From positions 8,682,467-8,746,466 of the forward strand of contig JALIRH010000001.1 of assembly GCA_023055505.1 (NCBI GenBank): a stretch of DNA of 64,000 nt, read 5' to 3'. Of the stretch, positions 25,251 through 39,300 are shown piece after piece. The stretch comes from Callipepla californica brunnescens. Taxonomy: Eukaryota; Chordata; Aves; Galliformes; Odontophoridae. A model generated the notes under the pieces. That model was not told where the DNA came from, did no database searches, and saw nothing but the letters and a program-made list of their open reading frames with translations. Numbering within the stretch: position 1 is the first letter of the stretch; each line of letters opens with the position of its first letter. The position numbers and the translations under genes were made by a program.

Positions 25251-26752
25251 TCTCTCTCTTACCTGAACTTTAAATTATGATGGCTCTTTTCCAGTAAACA
25301 AATCACTACTTAGTTTCCCTAACCTCTTCCCATGTAGGATTTGAAACCCAGATAAAGTGTTACCAGACTTGTTTAGCTTAGTTTTTGTTTACACACATTG
25401 GCAAATCTTTCAGACCAAAAAGACACTATACTCATGTGTGAAGTCTAGATATTTTTCTTGCTCATACCAGGAAGTTTTATACATTATATTTAAAATATTA
25501 TTTCAACCAACATACCTGTTATCTAAAAAATACTTGCCACTGTTCGGTGTCAAAGGTCTCCCTCAAAGAAATGGTATATGGACAGAAAGATACATTTCAC
25601 TACCTGAAACACACACAGGTTTAAAGTTTCAGAAATGAATAAGACTTTAATGAGACAGTGCAAACTCATTACATACTCATTGCCTTTATTCTTAGTCTCA
25701 AAGAGTCAGATACTTGTGCTCCACAATGCTGTTCCTTTTAGGCATCCTTTAGGATATGCCTAGGACCTGCATGATAATACAAAATCATAGGTATCTTCTT
25801 CATTCTCTAGTGTATTATTCATGAAAATTCTTTAAAGATGCACCATTTTGAGGGGCACTCTTTTTCAGATTTAAAGAAACATTTGTTTCCAGTTCAAGTT
25901 TTACTGACAGTATTTATCGGTTTCTGTCTGGAAGGGCTGTTTTATTTTATTAGTCCAAATAGTGGATGGCTTGAACTGAATCAGTAGACTTCATCAAATC
26001 AACTAGAATGTCACTAAGTAAGCATACTCTGTCTCTGCTTGTTGTCCACTAACTGATTCATTAATTAGAATAAGGCAGAGAGCTACCTTCTGCTGCAAAG
26101 CAGAGTTTATAGTGAGTGAAGATAATTAAATAGATAAATATAAAACCATTCAGGGCACCACAAAAATGCTTCCCTAGAGAACTTTTCTGCTTGGATATCT
26201 TAAATTGAAAGGCAAAGATAAGTAATTTTAAGCTCAACATTTTATTAACAAAAAAATAAACTTCTATGCAAATCTAGGAAAAAAAGATGAATCAGAATGC
26301 AGACAATGTTAAGCTGAAAGCATTGACTGCTGAAACCATTTTTCTTCATGTTTTTTTGTTCTGGTTGCAGTTCTTCTGGCTACCTCTACGCCACTAAATT
26401 AAATGATCCATGGATCTTTCTATGGACCTGAAGCCAGCTGGCACTTCACTGCTCATATCAATTGAAAGAGCTAAGATCTCTTCTCTCCTAGAACAGAGTA
26501 GAACAGAACAGTCCAAATGGCCTATTAGGAATGATCTCCTGTCCCTGGTGGCCCTCTAATTATGCCCAAACACAGTTGGCACAGATCAAAACCAAGTTAG
26601 GGATCATGCTAACAATTAACAGTATAGTCAATCACAGTGAGTGCTTGAACCCATGCCTGAACAGTTCAGTTTCTCTGTACAAACATAACCATTGTGTTTC
26701 CAACAGGACTGAACAAATGACACTTTTAATATATTCACAATTGCTGTAAAGT

Positions 26753-26772
26753 AAAATAAAATAAAATAAAAA
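26753..26772. repeat. (AAAAT)n microsatellite
   Basis: Four AAAAT-type units. Confidence 0.85.
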
Positions 26773-29700
26773 CTGAATTCTTCCTAGAAAACAAACAAAA
26801 AAAATCCAAGATGAAATGGTTATGTAATAAATATTATGTCAAGCAGGTAAACTATCAGTTTCTTAATAATTACTTATAAACTTCAGGCAAAACTCTATGA
26901 AAGAGGCAATTGCAAAGCATATATTTCCTCATTCTAAAAGTGTATTTGTAAATTTTATGATGCTGCTTCCTACAACTATGAAGAATCTGAATTCAGACAA
27001 CAGTTCAGCTGGAAATACTGTCAGGAAGTTGTGGGAATAACAGGTCCATTATCTGATCTGCCAAAGCTGGTGATTGTGGAAACCAGATGTGAGGTGCATC
27101 AAACCCACAATTTCTCTGACCAGAATTTACACAGCTATGAACTGGCAGCTCCAGTAGGGCATTATTCAACAAAGTGAGCTGCACCTTAGGACTCATTTAG
27201 TTTTCCATGGGGTTTTATGAAGGTCTCAAAGCTGATCAAAATACTTAATTTCAGAATGATAACATACTAAAACAAGCAACTTTGGGTCAGTTCTTCCTAG
27301 GATGTGAAAAATGGAGTAAAACCTGCAGAATTCTCTATATTTCATCATGTTTCAAGACCTTCAATTAAAGAACTTAATATTATGGATAAATAAAATACTT
27401 GATTACAAATGGATCTGGATGGGATAAAGTTTTTCCAGCCGTAAAACACTAACATGGATCTTTTTTTTTTTTCCAGTGTGAACAAAGTTTAGCACATATC
27501 ACAAAGCTTTAGAGAGAAGGAAGCCTATGTATAAAAGAACTAACAGTTAAGTACTTTGACAAGACAAGATTTAAGAACATATTATGATGCTGACAGAAGG
27601 AGTTTCAGTTTGCATATCATACCTTAGACATATATCAGAAATAGATAACCACCAGACTATTGGCTTTTGTGCATTTGGCCAAAAAAAAAAAACGTTTCCC
27701 CATTAAAAAACTTTTTTCAGATGTAATGTTGAAAGTACTAAATTTCTATTGTGAAATGTAACTTACCTCCACTGGTATTTTTCAACCAGAAAAAAATCTT
27801 CCCTTGTTCTATTAATGGATCTTTATTATTTGAGGTTGTTGGAAGTATTTCACTATGTGAAGTACATTGCAGCTTATATTTTCTTCTGAAATGTTGAAAA
27901 AAATTGATTAACTGTAAATGTCAGCACAATCAATTACTAATTTCTCTAATGTTGTGCAGTGTGAAAATAATTGGAATAGGAAGGGAACAGTTAGTTCTTT
28001 TAGTGCTCCACATGCTAAACTTTATCAAAGCATGTGAAGAAAGAAGCAACAAAAGACTTAGGCCCCACAGTTCAGTGGAAGAAGCATTTCCAAAATTATT
28101 CATGTTCTTCCTTATTCAGACTTCAATTTCCTTATTTCCTTTTTTTAATTCACTTCTACTTGTTACTATTTCTATCAATTTGAATTTGTTTCTACTGACT
28201 ATTAATTCTTATCAGTGTTTTGATCTCTCCTCAACTCCATCTTTTTTTTTTCCCTATATCTATGATGGTCTTTCTCTCCTCATGATGGATGAAACCTTTG
28301 CCATCTCCTTTGGTAGAGGGAGGGAACAATCCTAAAGCAATATTGATTCAAAGAGAACAGCAAAGAGTTTTTGTTTCCGAGTTTTATTGTACATATCCTA
28401 GTACTTTTCCAGGGCTCATTTGATAGAAAGCTCTGAATATGCCTCAGAAAATTTGGAAAGTAGAAAGAAACGCTTTCAACAGTTATTTAAAAATATCTAT
28501 GTCTACCAAATAATACTTGTCACTTACTTGAGACAAAAAGCATCAGTCCAAAGAAAAACATCCACATATCTCTTAGGCATTTAAAAGACACAGAGCTGGC
28601 TGTACTTGGTTGACTGACATAATAACAAGGTAAAAAAAAAAATAATAATTGAAAAAGATGTTTCATTTTGTAAAGAAAACAGTTTAATAACATCTACTTG
28701 TAAGTGCATTTTTTAACCTTTCCCTAGTCTGGGATAGAGTTTAATGATGTCTCATTTTACATAAAAAAAATAAATAAATTCCTAACCGAATAAAAATATA
28801 TTTCAGATTTACATTTCATCTATATATTATGTCACTTACTTTTTAATAATTTAAATGCTTTCTGTAACAATGAAACATCTCTAGTTGTTGAAGATATGAA
28901 AAATAAAATCACTTTCTTTCTGTTTCTGAATTCCCTTTTCCACAGTGGCTCACTTCAAGCTTAAATGCATCAGAAGCAGAGTAAAGAAATTGTTTTCATT
29001 AAAACTCTTTTTATATGCCAGTCACTAACAATAAACTGATGTCACTCAAATGACAATCTATAATGTGGTAAGAGAGTAAGACATTCCCTAAAGTTTTAAC
29101 AATTTTATTGTTATCCTTTCAAAACATACAGTATTTTTGTGGGTTTCCATGTTTTTTGTCATTACTGAAACCAATAACCTTGACCAGTATGTCTGTACTA
29201 AATGCATTATATGTCATTTCCACTCTCTACCTTCATCCAGTGCTTAATGCTGCTGTTTGCAATATTGCCAGCATTGACAATGTCATCATATTTTTCAGGT
29301 AAGTTATGTTGAGGATAATGACCTCAATTAAGCAAACAAGAAAACATGTAAACAATATCATGATTAGATTAAGTAACCATAGTAAGTGAATAAGTATCCA
29401 ACAGTAAATCAAAGGTTTCAGACAGAATCAAGCATGAAAGAACAGCAGTAAAATATATAAATATAACATGCTTAGTGCATAGGCAGGTATACTTGGCAAA
29501 AAAAAGTGTCATATTTTACTATAACCGGCTCAGTATAATTATTTTAGCAATGTATTTTATCACCTCATTGAGAATTAACAAAAAAAAAAAAAAGAATTCA
29601 ATTAAAACCTAAAAGGGAAATCAGAAAACACTTTGTTAGAATTTTGATTATGTTGTGTAAAGATTTATAAGTCATGTATGCTTTTGGGCTTTTTATTCTC

Positions 29701-30976
29701 CCTTAAAATTGATATTTTTCTTTCAAAAATATGTATGCTTGTAGTTAAAATGTATCTAAATAAACTTTATAAAATGACATTATGTCATTGAAATCAGTGA
29801 TCTCTCAGTGTCTAAAATTGTCTAGTTTGCTAGAATTCTTTTTTCACTGACATGCTGGAAGAGAGTGTCAAGAAGTTGTCATTGTACTTTTTAGTTTAAG
29901 ACATATTCTAATTCCTTGAATTAAAAAAAAAACTTGAATATTACCATTCAATGCATATGAAAACAAATATTCTTTGCTAGCACGAAACAAGACTTTGGTC
30001 TCACAAGTGTGACTACTAAACAAGGTCCTTAGCTGGGAACCTGGCCAATTTACTTCTTTCACTGTAATTACATTTTTGACAAGTTTTTGACACAGCTATA
30101 CAACCACGCTAATGTCTCTTGTATAGTAAAGCTTCATATTCGGTACATTATTACTAGTGATCAGCACTTCAGTAGTTCTTCAAAATCTTTCATAAACATT
30201 AAAAGATGAATACACAGTACTTGCATTGGAAGCATATTTTTATAGTAAAATCACAGTGTGCTGCTTAAAAGTTGTACCATAATTACATAGTGCTCATTTA
30301 GATTTTTCATTTAATATGAGCATCTGTTTTTCCCAACTGTTCCAGAACATAGTCAGAACTGACTTGATTTATTTGCAAAGCAACAAATAAAGGATATCAA
30401 TTTTTTTTCTGTTTAAGTAAGTAAGGTTAAATTCTTACAAATAAAAGCAAACAAAGAAAATTGCAACTTTGAACAGTCTAAATTTTTCCTCTAGGATTCC
30501 TTCTGGGTTTTGTCTTACGAAAAAAAAAAATATATATTTTTTTGCCTATTTATTAAAAACTTAATCCAGAACATATATCAAGTAGATTTTCCTGAAGAAT
30601 AAAACACTATTTTCTTAGTCTTCTATAACGGTATGCAGCATATTTCTATGGTAATAGATGACAAAATAAAATAGGTGACAAACTTTGCAAACTAAGCAAA
30701 AAATGCAAAATCTTACGGACATGTCCATACACATGTAACACCTGTAAAACGGATGCTACAAAACTATCATGACAATCACAAAGTTAAACTTTCCAATCCT
30801 AAGCAATGCTATAACAAAGCCTCTTATGCATTCATAATTTAGCTCTCCTTCATAAGTGTACTATAGTGAACATTTAGTTACAGTTAGTAAAATCTTTTTC
30901 TATTAAATCTGATGGAGACACAAAACACAAAGTGTTCACTTAATGAGCAACTATTAAATAATTTGCTTTTTCTTAT

Positions 30977-31016
30977 TGGCCTTCAGGAAGACCGGTGGTC
31001 TGATTACTGAAGGCCA
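30977..31016. repeat. Nested perfect palindrome (hairpin within hairpin)
   Basis: Outer arms TGGCCTTCAG (30977-30986) and CTGAAGGCCA (31007-31016) are perfect 10-base complements. Inside them, AGACC (30989-30993) and GGTCT (30997-31001) form a second perfect stem with a three-base loop. I recognise no known element. It could be a small foldback, a protein-binding palindrome or chance. Confidence 0.8.
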
Positions 31017-32698
31017 TTAAAATCATCCTCAGAAAAAGACATCATGAGCTTTTCACCACAGCCATATTTGAAGGTTTGTTAATTTCTGTTGGTTTTCATC
31101 CCAATATTAAGATTTAAATGGAAGGTTTACTATTATAAATTAGGAACTAAGACAGTGAGAGATCAAACTACAAGTGTCTGCTAATTTTGCTTGAGAAGTC
31201 ATGTGTGAAAATCCATTTTCCAATAATTTTTCAGTAAAAGAATGCAGAATAAAAATTTTAATACAAATTCTTAGCAATTCAAAGCAGTCTTACAGCATAG
31301 CCAAGAACTTCTGTAGCTCCGTCTCTTGAGGATAACATTTAGCCTTATTAATCACAGGACAGTTTTATGCAGTCCCTGACCACACCTTCTACATGTGAAT
31401 TTCTGCAGTGAATGACAGAAGATTCTGCAGATGACAATATCACTCATTATTTGATTTGTCCATGGATTTCCAGACTGCACACTGCATGAAAGACCTTTAA
31501 GACTTTGGAAACTTAAGTTAAGATCCATGCATTTGAAAATTATCTACTAGACAAATAAAGGCTATCTGAGTGTACAGTTTCAGTTCTATTTGTGAATTTG
31601 ATGGATATTATGCAAAATATTTTGTTTACAATAATTGCACGTTAACAAAAAACTTAAAAGATACATATTTGGAATCAAAATTTTATTGCATTCTGCTTCA
31701 ATAATCATACCTGGGAACTTGAAAAAAATGCAACAAGTTAATATAATTTCCTTAAAAACTTATTACTAACTGCTCTGTAATATAATCCATGTTCATGATC
31801 ATACATGTAATATGGTGAGTCGGATTATTTGTGAGAACATGGGAAAAGTTTAAGACCTCTTTGCTACAAGCAAAGTATTTCTTAATAGCCTTGCAGCCTG
31901 TAAAATAATTTTTTTCAATTTTTTTTCAGTCACCTGGAGGTAAAGAAGAACAAAAATGGAGGAGGGGTCTGCTTAAGACTATTCAGCTTTCAACAATGAA
32001 TTTCAGACAGCTTATGCTCTGGATGATTAAGTAATACTTTTCCATCAACTATTACTTTCATGTAAACAGATGTGGAGAAATAAATTAAAATAAAGTGATC
32101 CTAATCAGCTTGGTTTTTGTTACATTTCTCTTTTATATTTCAGCCAAGTGCAATATGAAACCTGTTCTGTGATCTGAAATCATATCTCTGTCATACAGTG
32201 AGAGAACAGGTACAAAACTTACAATCAAGTACACTTGCTCTAATAATTTTGTCTCAAATCCTGTGATGTGCACAGAAGAAAAAAACAAAACAATAAAACC
32301 CCAAAGCTGTTTTTAAACATTAAAATTAAATGTCATGCAAGAGCAAGCACAGTACTGAATGTATTTAAACTGAAGCATTTCCAGAAGGAATTGTATAAGA
32401 ATATTTTATATAAAACATTTAGACAAAAATACGTACTTTGGCAAACTGGACATGAAATATGTTTGTTTTTGAATTAAATTTAGACGAGCTAGGTTTCATG
32501 TTTTTTGTTTTTTTTCATTTGATCCCAAGTAGATTACATGTTGAAACTGCTTAATTTCTGAAATATTTCTCCTATTTAGGATAGGAAAAAAACTTCTGAA
32601 ATCAGTTAATCTTGAAAATAGTTCTTCATATTAAGCAAATTCTCACAAAAACAGTTTATCTCAGGAGATTTTTCACGTCCAAACAATCACTTGCAAAT

Positions 32699-33378
32699 AT
32701 AATCATATAATCATAGAATCATTTGAGCTGAAGGGAACCCTTAAGGGCCACCTAGTCTAACTCACCTGCAATGAACAGGGACATCCACAGCTAGATCAGG
32801 CTGCTCACATTCTGGTCTAGCCAGACCCTGAATGTGTCCAAGGCTGGTGCTTCCACCACATATATGGGCAACCTGTTCCTGTGTTTCACCATCTTTCTCA
32901 TAAAAAGCTATTTTCTTATATCCAATCTAAATCTTCCCTCTTCTCTTTTGAAACCATTTCCCCTTTTCCTATCACAGCAGATTCTTCTAAAGAGCCTGAC
33001 CTCTTCTTTCTTATTATCTCTCTTTCAATACTGAAAGGCTGCTCTCAGGCCTCCCTGGAGCCTTCTCTTCTCCAGACGGAACAGCCCCAGCTCTCTCAGC
33101 CTGTCCTCATAGGAGACGTGTTCTATCCCTTGGATCATATTTGCAGACCTCTTCTGGACACACTCCTACAGTTTCATGTCTCTCCTGTACCAAATACTCA
33201 ACATCTGGACACAGTATTAGAGGTGAGGCCTCACCAACCCAGAGTAGAGGGACAGGATCACCTCCCTCACTCTGCTGGCCATGTTTCTTTGGATCCACCC
33301 CAGCTTACAGTTGGACTTCTGGGCTGTGAGGTCACTGCCGGCTCACATCCAGCTGGCCATCCACCTAAACATGAGGGT
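32699..33378 (-). mobile_element. CR1 LINE 3' region, about 0.68 kb
   Basis: Inverted CR1 tail (ATAATCATAGAATCATTTGA), then AGGGCCACCTAGTCTAACTC, CTAGATCAGGCTGCTCACAT, GGCAACCTGTTCCTGTGTTT, CAGCCTGTCCTCATAGGAGA, GACCTCTTCTGGACACACTC, GTGAGGCCTCACCAACCCAG and CACTCTGCTGGCCATGTTTC, in the standard minus-strand order. The 179-codon plus frame at 32881-33420 and its companions on both strands are antisense or spurious frames inside this repeat. A degraded AATGATTCTGTAATTCTATA motif beyond it (about 33505-33524) may be the tail of another, plus-strand CR1. Confidence 0.93.
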
Positions 33379-33974
33379 GGGAAGAGAACAGATATCAAAA
33401 GCTATGGGATATTTTCATGAGCTTGACATCTCATTTTATACAATGGCAATAGCTGAGGGTCCTTAAGCTTTTTAAGGCTCTGAGTGTGGTCTACATATAG
33501 GTTAATGATTCTGTAATTCTATAATACCTAAGAAATCTGTGTACAAAGGACACTGTTAAAACGCTACAGGAATGCACCACCAGAGACATTTATAAAAGAT
33601 ACTTTACCAGTGACTATCAGAGAAACCATCTGTTCTGGTCATTCCTCTATGGTTTCTCTAGTTTGCCCTGTAGTACATTTGCCCTTATGCACAATATTTT
33701 ATTCCCAGGGTATACAGCAGATTATTAATTTTCTAGTTATTAGCCACAGTATGTGAAGTAAGTAAGACCTACAGAAATTATAAATGAGTCATGAAAAACT
33801 CATGAGTCATCATTTTCTGCTGTTTACTTTATAGTGTTAAAAATTTGCTGCATAGGTCACTGTAATTTATAATATTCTAAAACTCTCTTTAACAATGAAT
33901 TTTCTTATGACAGTCATACCTTCTCTTCTATCATGATCACTACAGAAGATAATGCAAACTGCTAATGAACTATG
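33379..33974. other. Unassigned non-coding DNA between two CR1 copies
   Basis: No gene recognised. The part up to about 33530 might be a very decayed plus-strand CR1 3' end, judged only from its tail-like end. Confidence 0.4.
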
Positions 33975-34510
33975 CCAGCTGGGGACTGAGAGCTGGGGTG
34001 CATCTCTGCAGAAAAGGACAATAGGATCTGGTGGACAGCAAGTTGATCATGAGGCTGCAGTGCCTGGCATCAAGAGGTTGTAACAGTTTCCTGGACTGCA
34101 TTAGCAGGAACAGAGCCACTAGATTCAAAGAAGGGATAATCCTTCTCCACTCAACCCTTGTCAGGCCATCAGATTACAGCTAGAGTACTGTGTCTTGTTT
34201 TTTACCTCCCACTGTGTGTCAAATATGAATAAACTGGAATAAGTTCAGTGGAGGGATACCAAGATATTCAGGGTCTGGGGAACTTTCTGTGTGATGAGAG
34301 GCCAAGCGAGCTTGACTTGATAAGTCTAGAGGAGCAACCTACGACTTTAAGACTTTTTCACTCTTTGGATAGGAAAGGACTACAATAGATTGCCTGGGGA
34401 GTTTGTGGGATTTCTACCGCAGTGAACCTTAAAGGAGTTTGATGAGAAAAGGAGTTTGGAAAATAAAAATATGCCAGGAATGAGGTAGATGCTTTTGTGC
34501 TGCTACTGGG
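33975..34510 (+). mobile_element. Old CR1 LINE 3' region, plus orientation
   Basis: Carries diverged CR1 blocks in order on the plus strand: CTGGTGGACAGCAAGTTGAT, CATGAGGCTGCAGTGCCTGG, CTGGACTGCATTAGCAGGAA, ATCCTTCTCCACTCAACCCT, GCTAGAGTACTGTGTC and GTTCAGTGGAGGGATACCAA. It is clearly more diverged than the neighbour at 32699-33378, with small deletions, and has no recognisable tail, so it is probably older. The first 150 bases match the part just after the reverse-transcriptase motifs (the sequence around VDSKL in CR1 ORF2). Confidence 0.8.
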
Positions 34511-35550
34511 ACATAGACTGCATGAACTACAAAATTGCTTTTCAAATTGCCAAGTAAAACTTTGTGAAATTAGGAATTCTATGAGAAATATCTGACTAAA
34601 ATGTAACTAAGGACAAAACAACAATCTAAAGTGCATAACATACAAGTAATTTTCTTCTTCCTTAGAAGCCTGCAGAATCCATATGAGTCAACAGTTTCCT
34701 TGTTGCTTCACAGTTTTTTAATCATATTTCAAATAAGATGCAATACAATAGAGATTCTCAATCTTCTATCCATATACTGCTCAAGGTGAATAAGTTATCA
34801 GAAGTTTGCAAAGATGTCTATATATAAGCACATACACATATACATATATATATGTGGACACGATTCATACACATACGGGGAACCTACATTTTCTTTTGAA
34901 GGATGCACATTGACACTGCCTGACCCAGCATACCTGAGTGCTTTCTCTAGGCTGTGTCCCAATTGCAGGCAGGCGTAGAAGATAAACATGCAGGTCACAT
35001 TAAGTGCCTTTCAAAATCAATATTTTCAACTGAAATATTTGCAAAGTAGCAATTATACTTTGACACTAAAAACAATTAAGACGTTTTCCTAAATGCTAAG
35101 TGCATTATTCATCATTCCTTCCATATCTGCTGATTCATTAAATAATTGTGAGGTTCAATATTGTTTACAGATGTGTTTAATAATGTTTAGACAAAACTAA
35201 GAAATGCTGACACATTTCTGTACTTTATTAAGAAATGGCTTTAAGGGTGTATTACCAGTTTGTGATGCATTATATTACACTTACAAAAAATACTGTGTAT
35301 CACTGCACAGATTGTTGTGCTTATGCTCTCAGACAACAGTCATCAATAGAAGACAAATACACATCGTGAGCTGTCCTCTGCTGTCTTGAATTCTTGAGAA
35401 GCACCAACTGTTTTGAACCCTGGGGTCACATAGCAAAGACATAGAAGCAAAAATCAGAGTATTTTCACTTGCTTTGATTTACATAGGAGGGTGTTTTTTC
35501 TGAGTAGTGTATTTACAGCTTGTATAAGGTTTTTTAGCTTTCTTGTTTGT

Positions 35551-35589
35551 TTTTTATTATTATTATTTTTATTATTATTATTTTTATTT
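35551..35589. repeat. (TTA)n-rich simple repeat
   Basis: TTA/ATT trinucleotides broken by short T runs. The 81-codon plus frame over it (35491-35736) is low-complexity leucine/phenylalanine and not a gene. Confidence 0.88.
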
Positions 35590-36087
35590 GTTTATTTAAG
35601 TGTCAAGATTTCTTCTCTTTCCTTTCAAACTAACAGTTTTTCCTTCTTAATGTTTGATACAGAAAAAATTGTGCACCATGCATCAACTTTCTCTGCTGCT
35701 TTTGTCCTCTGTGAAGGTTACACTCATGAGTTCTAGCATTTTAACTGTGGTAGAACATAGTATGTTATTCAGCTGAGATTCTTGAAGTCAAGTTGTTTAC
35801 AGTTCTCTTGTGCACTTATAGTCTCAGCCCATAGGTCTGTTTATGCTGTTCTTGCCAAGCTGAAAGCAAAACTGTCACTGTGCCATAGGCTTTCTACGTA
35901 AGATCCAGCCTTGCAGTGAGTTGAGCCAGTGGTATCAGCAATCAGCCAGATGTCATTACTGCCTCAGGTTTTCTACATAGTGTGCAGGTCAGTTTTCTAT
36001 AGAAGATATTGAAAAGGAAATCTCTGTCTTCTTTTCAAATATTGTTTATTTATTATTAAGACAATATTTGCTCAGAATGTTAGATGA

Positions 36088-36112
<25 letters not shown>
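36088..36112. repeat. (TA)n microsatellite
   Basis: Twelve uninterrupted TA units. Confidence 0.92.
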
Positions 36113-36119
<7 letters not shown>

Positions 36120-36297
36120 AACTATAGTCATTGCCTATGTAATAAAGTTGGAAATCCTTAATTCAGATGCCTAAGTGAAAACTCACATAGGGATTTTCTC
36201 TTCATTGCTATAACTAAAAAAAGGAAATAGATAGGAAAATGGAAAAAGTAGGATTCTTTTCCAAGCTTCATAATTATTTATTCTATAGAAAAAAATG

Positions 36298-36345
36298 GAA
36301 TATAGAATAGAATATGTAGAATACATAGAATATATAGAATAAAAG
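36298..36345. repeat. Imperfect AGAATA-type repeat
   Basis: Repeated TAGAATA/TAGAATAC units with single-base variation. Confidence 0.8.
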
Positions 36346-39300
36346 TTTGTGAGGAATCTCTACTCTTGACATTCTCTGACTGTGATGGGATGTCTCTTAC
36401 AGGTTCACTGTGTAGAAATTTTTCCCATAAGTTTAATAATGCTCATGCACTTCTACATGTTAATGATTCCTACCAATTATATGAGCTCTTTCTATATTTG
36501 CTTTTCTTAATGTTTCAGTCAGTAAGAAAACTATGACATTCCTATGGCAAATGAAAAGTTGTGCTAGCACAGTTCCCCTTACTATTTCTCATAGTGGTAT
36601 TGGAGCAAGAAGCTCAGGTTTCTGACATTAAAGATTTTTTAAGCATCTTTAAACAGTTTTAGGTATGTTTTAAACACCTAGGAATTTAAGAGCCAAGATG
36701 AAAGCCTTGAAATAATTTTCAAGACTCCAAAAATTGAAAAATAAGACAATTGAAACAAAAAGTCAAACTAATTAAAAATGCATATATAAAAATCACTTTG
36801 CCTTGCATCAAACCATGCTGAAGATAGAATCAGACATTCTTCTGAATCTCTGGTGTATACCAAATCAAAAGAAGTGTACAAAGTGTTTGTATACATGTAA
36901 CAGAAACATTTCAACTGTTGTGAAGCTGATTGTCTCACATTACTTTGATTTCTATACTGACCGAGTATCTCTTGGGAAATCACAAGATGTATATTAAGAA
37001 AAGTAACGCTGGAAATACGGAGTATTTTACCTCAGGAAATTGAGAGGACAAGTGGAAAACAGATGGGGTTACCTAATTCTCAGTGTTCTACACACTCCCA
37101 TCCTTTCCTGTACCTCTGTTCATTTTTTAAATGCTGTATGTTTTAAGACAGCTTAAAGTAAGCACACGTATAAAACACATACTAGCTCTGATCATTTTAA
37201 ATTAACAGCGGCATAGCGATGCAAAAAAGTAAACACTTGGGAAAAAAAAATAACCCTGAAGTTCTAAAGGTATTTACACTGAAGTTATAAGCCTCATGCA
37301 AAGATGCACTGTTACCTGATAGATTTTAATGTACCCTCATATGTGCCTGTTTCAGATAAGAGACAAAAAGCGTATTGTTGGCTACTTTTGTTTGAAAAGT
37401 CTCTAACACACTGTTCCCACTGACATTTCATCACAGATCCATGTTAATAAATAGCTGGGTTGAATTTTTCCAAAAAAGAATCCTACTGTGTTCTTTCCAG
37501 TCATAGTTGTGAAGTACAGCTTATTTTCATGAATAACATGTTCTGCAAGTATGATGTTTTCATAAGCACTATTCAAAGAGAAATGTATTTCTTAGCAAGG
37601 CACCCAACCATAACCATGTTATAACTTAGCAAGTGGAGTGGTGCTGACAAAGGTTGACATAGCTGAGATGCAGAGTTGGGTCAGGATGGGGTTGCAGGGA
37701 GTAGCTCAGTGCTGCACCATGCTGCTGTAGTATACTCGTGACTCTGAGGCTTTAAAGAGTGATTAAGGAACACTGTACTCAAAGAAGATAAGAAGTCTTG
37801 CAGTATGGAAACCATCTGAATTGTAGTGAGCACTCTGAGATATATTGGTCAAGAAACGTCTTCTTTCTGCCTTCTTCCCAATCCATCACTCTTAGCTACT
37901 TCAACGTGCTCATTCCTGGATCTACGAAAGAGGGAGCAAAAACAGAAAAAACCTTGAATAGAGATCTTCAACAACACAAAGCAAGCTCCAAAGGCCAAAA
38001 CACAAACTGCAGATTAATCCTTGCTAATCTTTTGTTCTGTTTTGTGAAAGTATAATTGAGACAGGGAATGTTTGAGAAAGCTGCCAACCATAGTGCTACA
38101 TGGCCTGCAGTTATTGTCACCATCATTAATTAAACTTTCTGACACTTCTTTTCTCTATTGGTTGACTACTTCTTTGAGCTTCCCAAATAGTTTAAGCAGA
38201 TAATGATGAGATGCAAATTGTTTGCTATTTTTCATAAGGGGTGACATAATCACATTCTGCTTACTGGGTCAGTTTTATTGCCCTTTAGCTAAATTTCAGA
38301 CACTCTAGAGTATTTATAACTGTCAATTTAGAAAGGCACAGATCTCCAAAGGTTCTGTGACAAATCTTTTATATAGATATCTAATAGTATTTCAAATACC
38401 ACTGTATATATGCAGCAGAAACAATCCCTCTATACTGAAATTTGATAACCTTCCTAAACTGCAACTAATCTTTCAAATTATCTTCTGCTGTCTTAACATA
38501 TACAACAAGGAAGTTTCGTACTTCTGAATAGAACTTGCAACATGAATCCCATCCCAATCCTGCTGCTCTGTAGCAGCACAGAGGAGTTCATTCCTTTAGG
38601 CAGAGCATTGCAGATACCTGGAGGGATCCCCAAAAGAAACAAGTATCTTTATTCAGATCAGTCTTAGAATTAACATAGGTTAGCCATGGAGACATATGAA
38701 AGCCCAATGTACTCATCATAATTAGGTAGCAATAAATTTGAATTTGCTGTATATTTTCAAGTTTTTGAAACTTAAGAGATGAATTTGAAGTTTCAAAAAT
38801 CCCGTGGTTTCAGTACATGCAGAAACCCAGTCTAGTTTACCTACCAAATTAAGTCAAGATATTTGCCTAAGATCATCTAATTTCTGTTACAGAAAAATTG
38901 TACACCTATTTAAAGTGGCTCATGTAGACTCCCTCTTCTAAAAGGAGCAGAAAATAAAAAAAGGATCTGGTTTATATGGAAAGAAATCCATCTCACCTGA
39001 GTTGTATTTTATTTGAGAAAAATCACTATCTAAAGCCTTTTTTTTAGCTCTTAGCTATAGAGGAAACCTAGAAAGATAGTTCAGGTTAGACATCAAACCT
39101 TAAGACAGCTGAAGATAGATGAGATGAAACAGCTCCTGCGTGTTTTATCTGCATGAGCATAGTTACAGCCAAACAAAAACTAGAAATTCTGCTTCTAGCA
39201 CAGTTATTGAAAGCAAGACAGTGAATATATTAAAATCTGGTAGAAGCTTTTAATACAGTCTGTGACTGTGTGGGTGAATTGGTCAGTGAGTGAGAGGGGA

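Larger units (their letters stand above)
24281..32698. other. Long unassigned AT-rich stretch
   Basis: About 8.4 kb in which I recognise no gene, RNA gene or transposon. It includes a TA/TG microsatellite (24594-24618), a 26-bp tandem duplication (25199-25250), an AAAAT repeat (26753-26772) and a nested palindrome (30977-31016). The 143-codon plus frame at 27904-28335 is the longest non-repeat frame of the window. Its translation is hydrophobic and low in complexity, with no motif, as expected of chance in T-rich DNA. Confidence 0.5.

Noticed and set aside
27904..28335. 143-codon plus-strand frame in unique DNA
   Set aside because: Hydrophobic, low-complexity translation in T-rich DNA, with no domain, signal or splice context that supports a gene.
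32881..33420. 179-codon plus-strand open frame, the longest in the window
   Set aside because: It lies almost wholly inside an inverted CR1 3' region, where such antisense frames occur by chance.
37680..37760. tRNA-like A-box sequence (GTAGCTCAGT)
   Set aside because: No B-box GGTTCGAATCC follows at the right distance, and no cloverleaf can be drawn.
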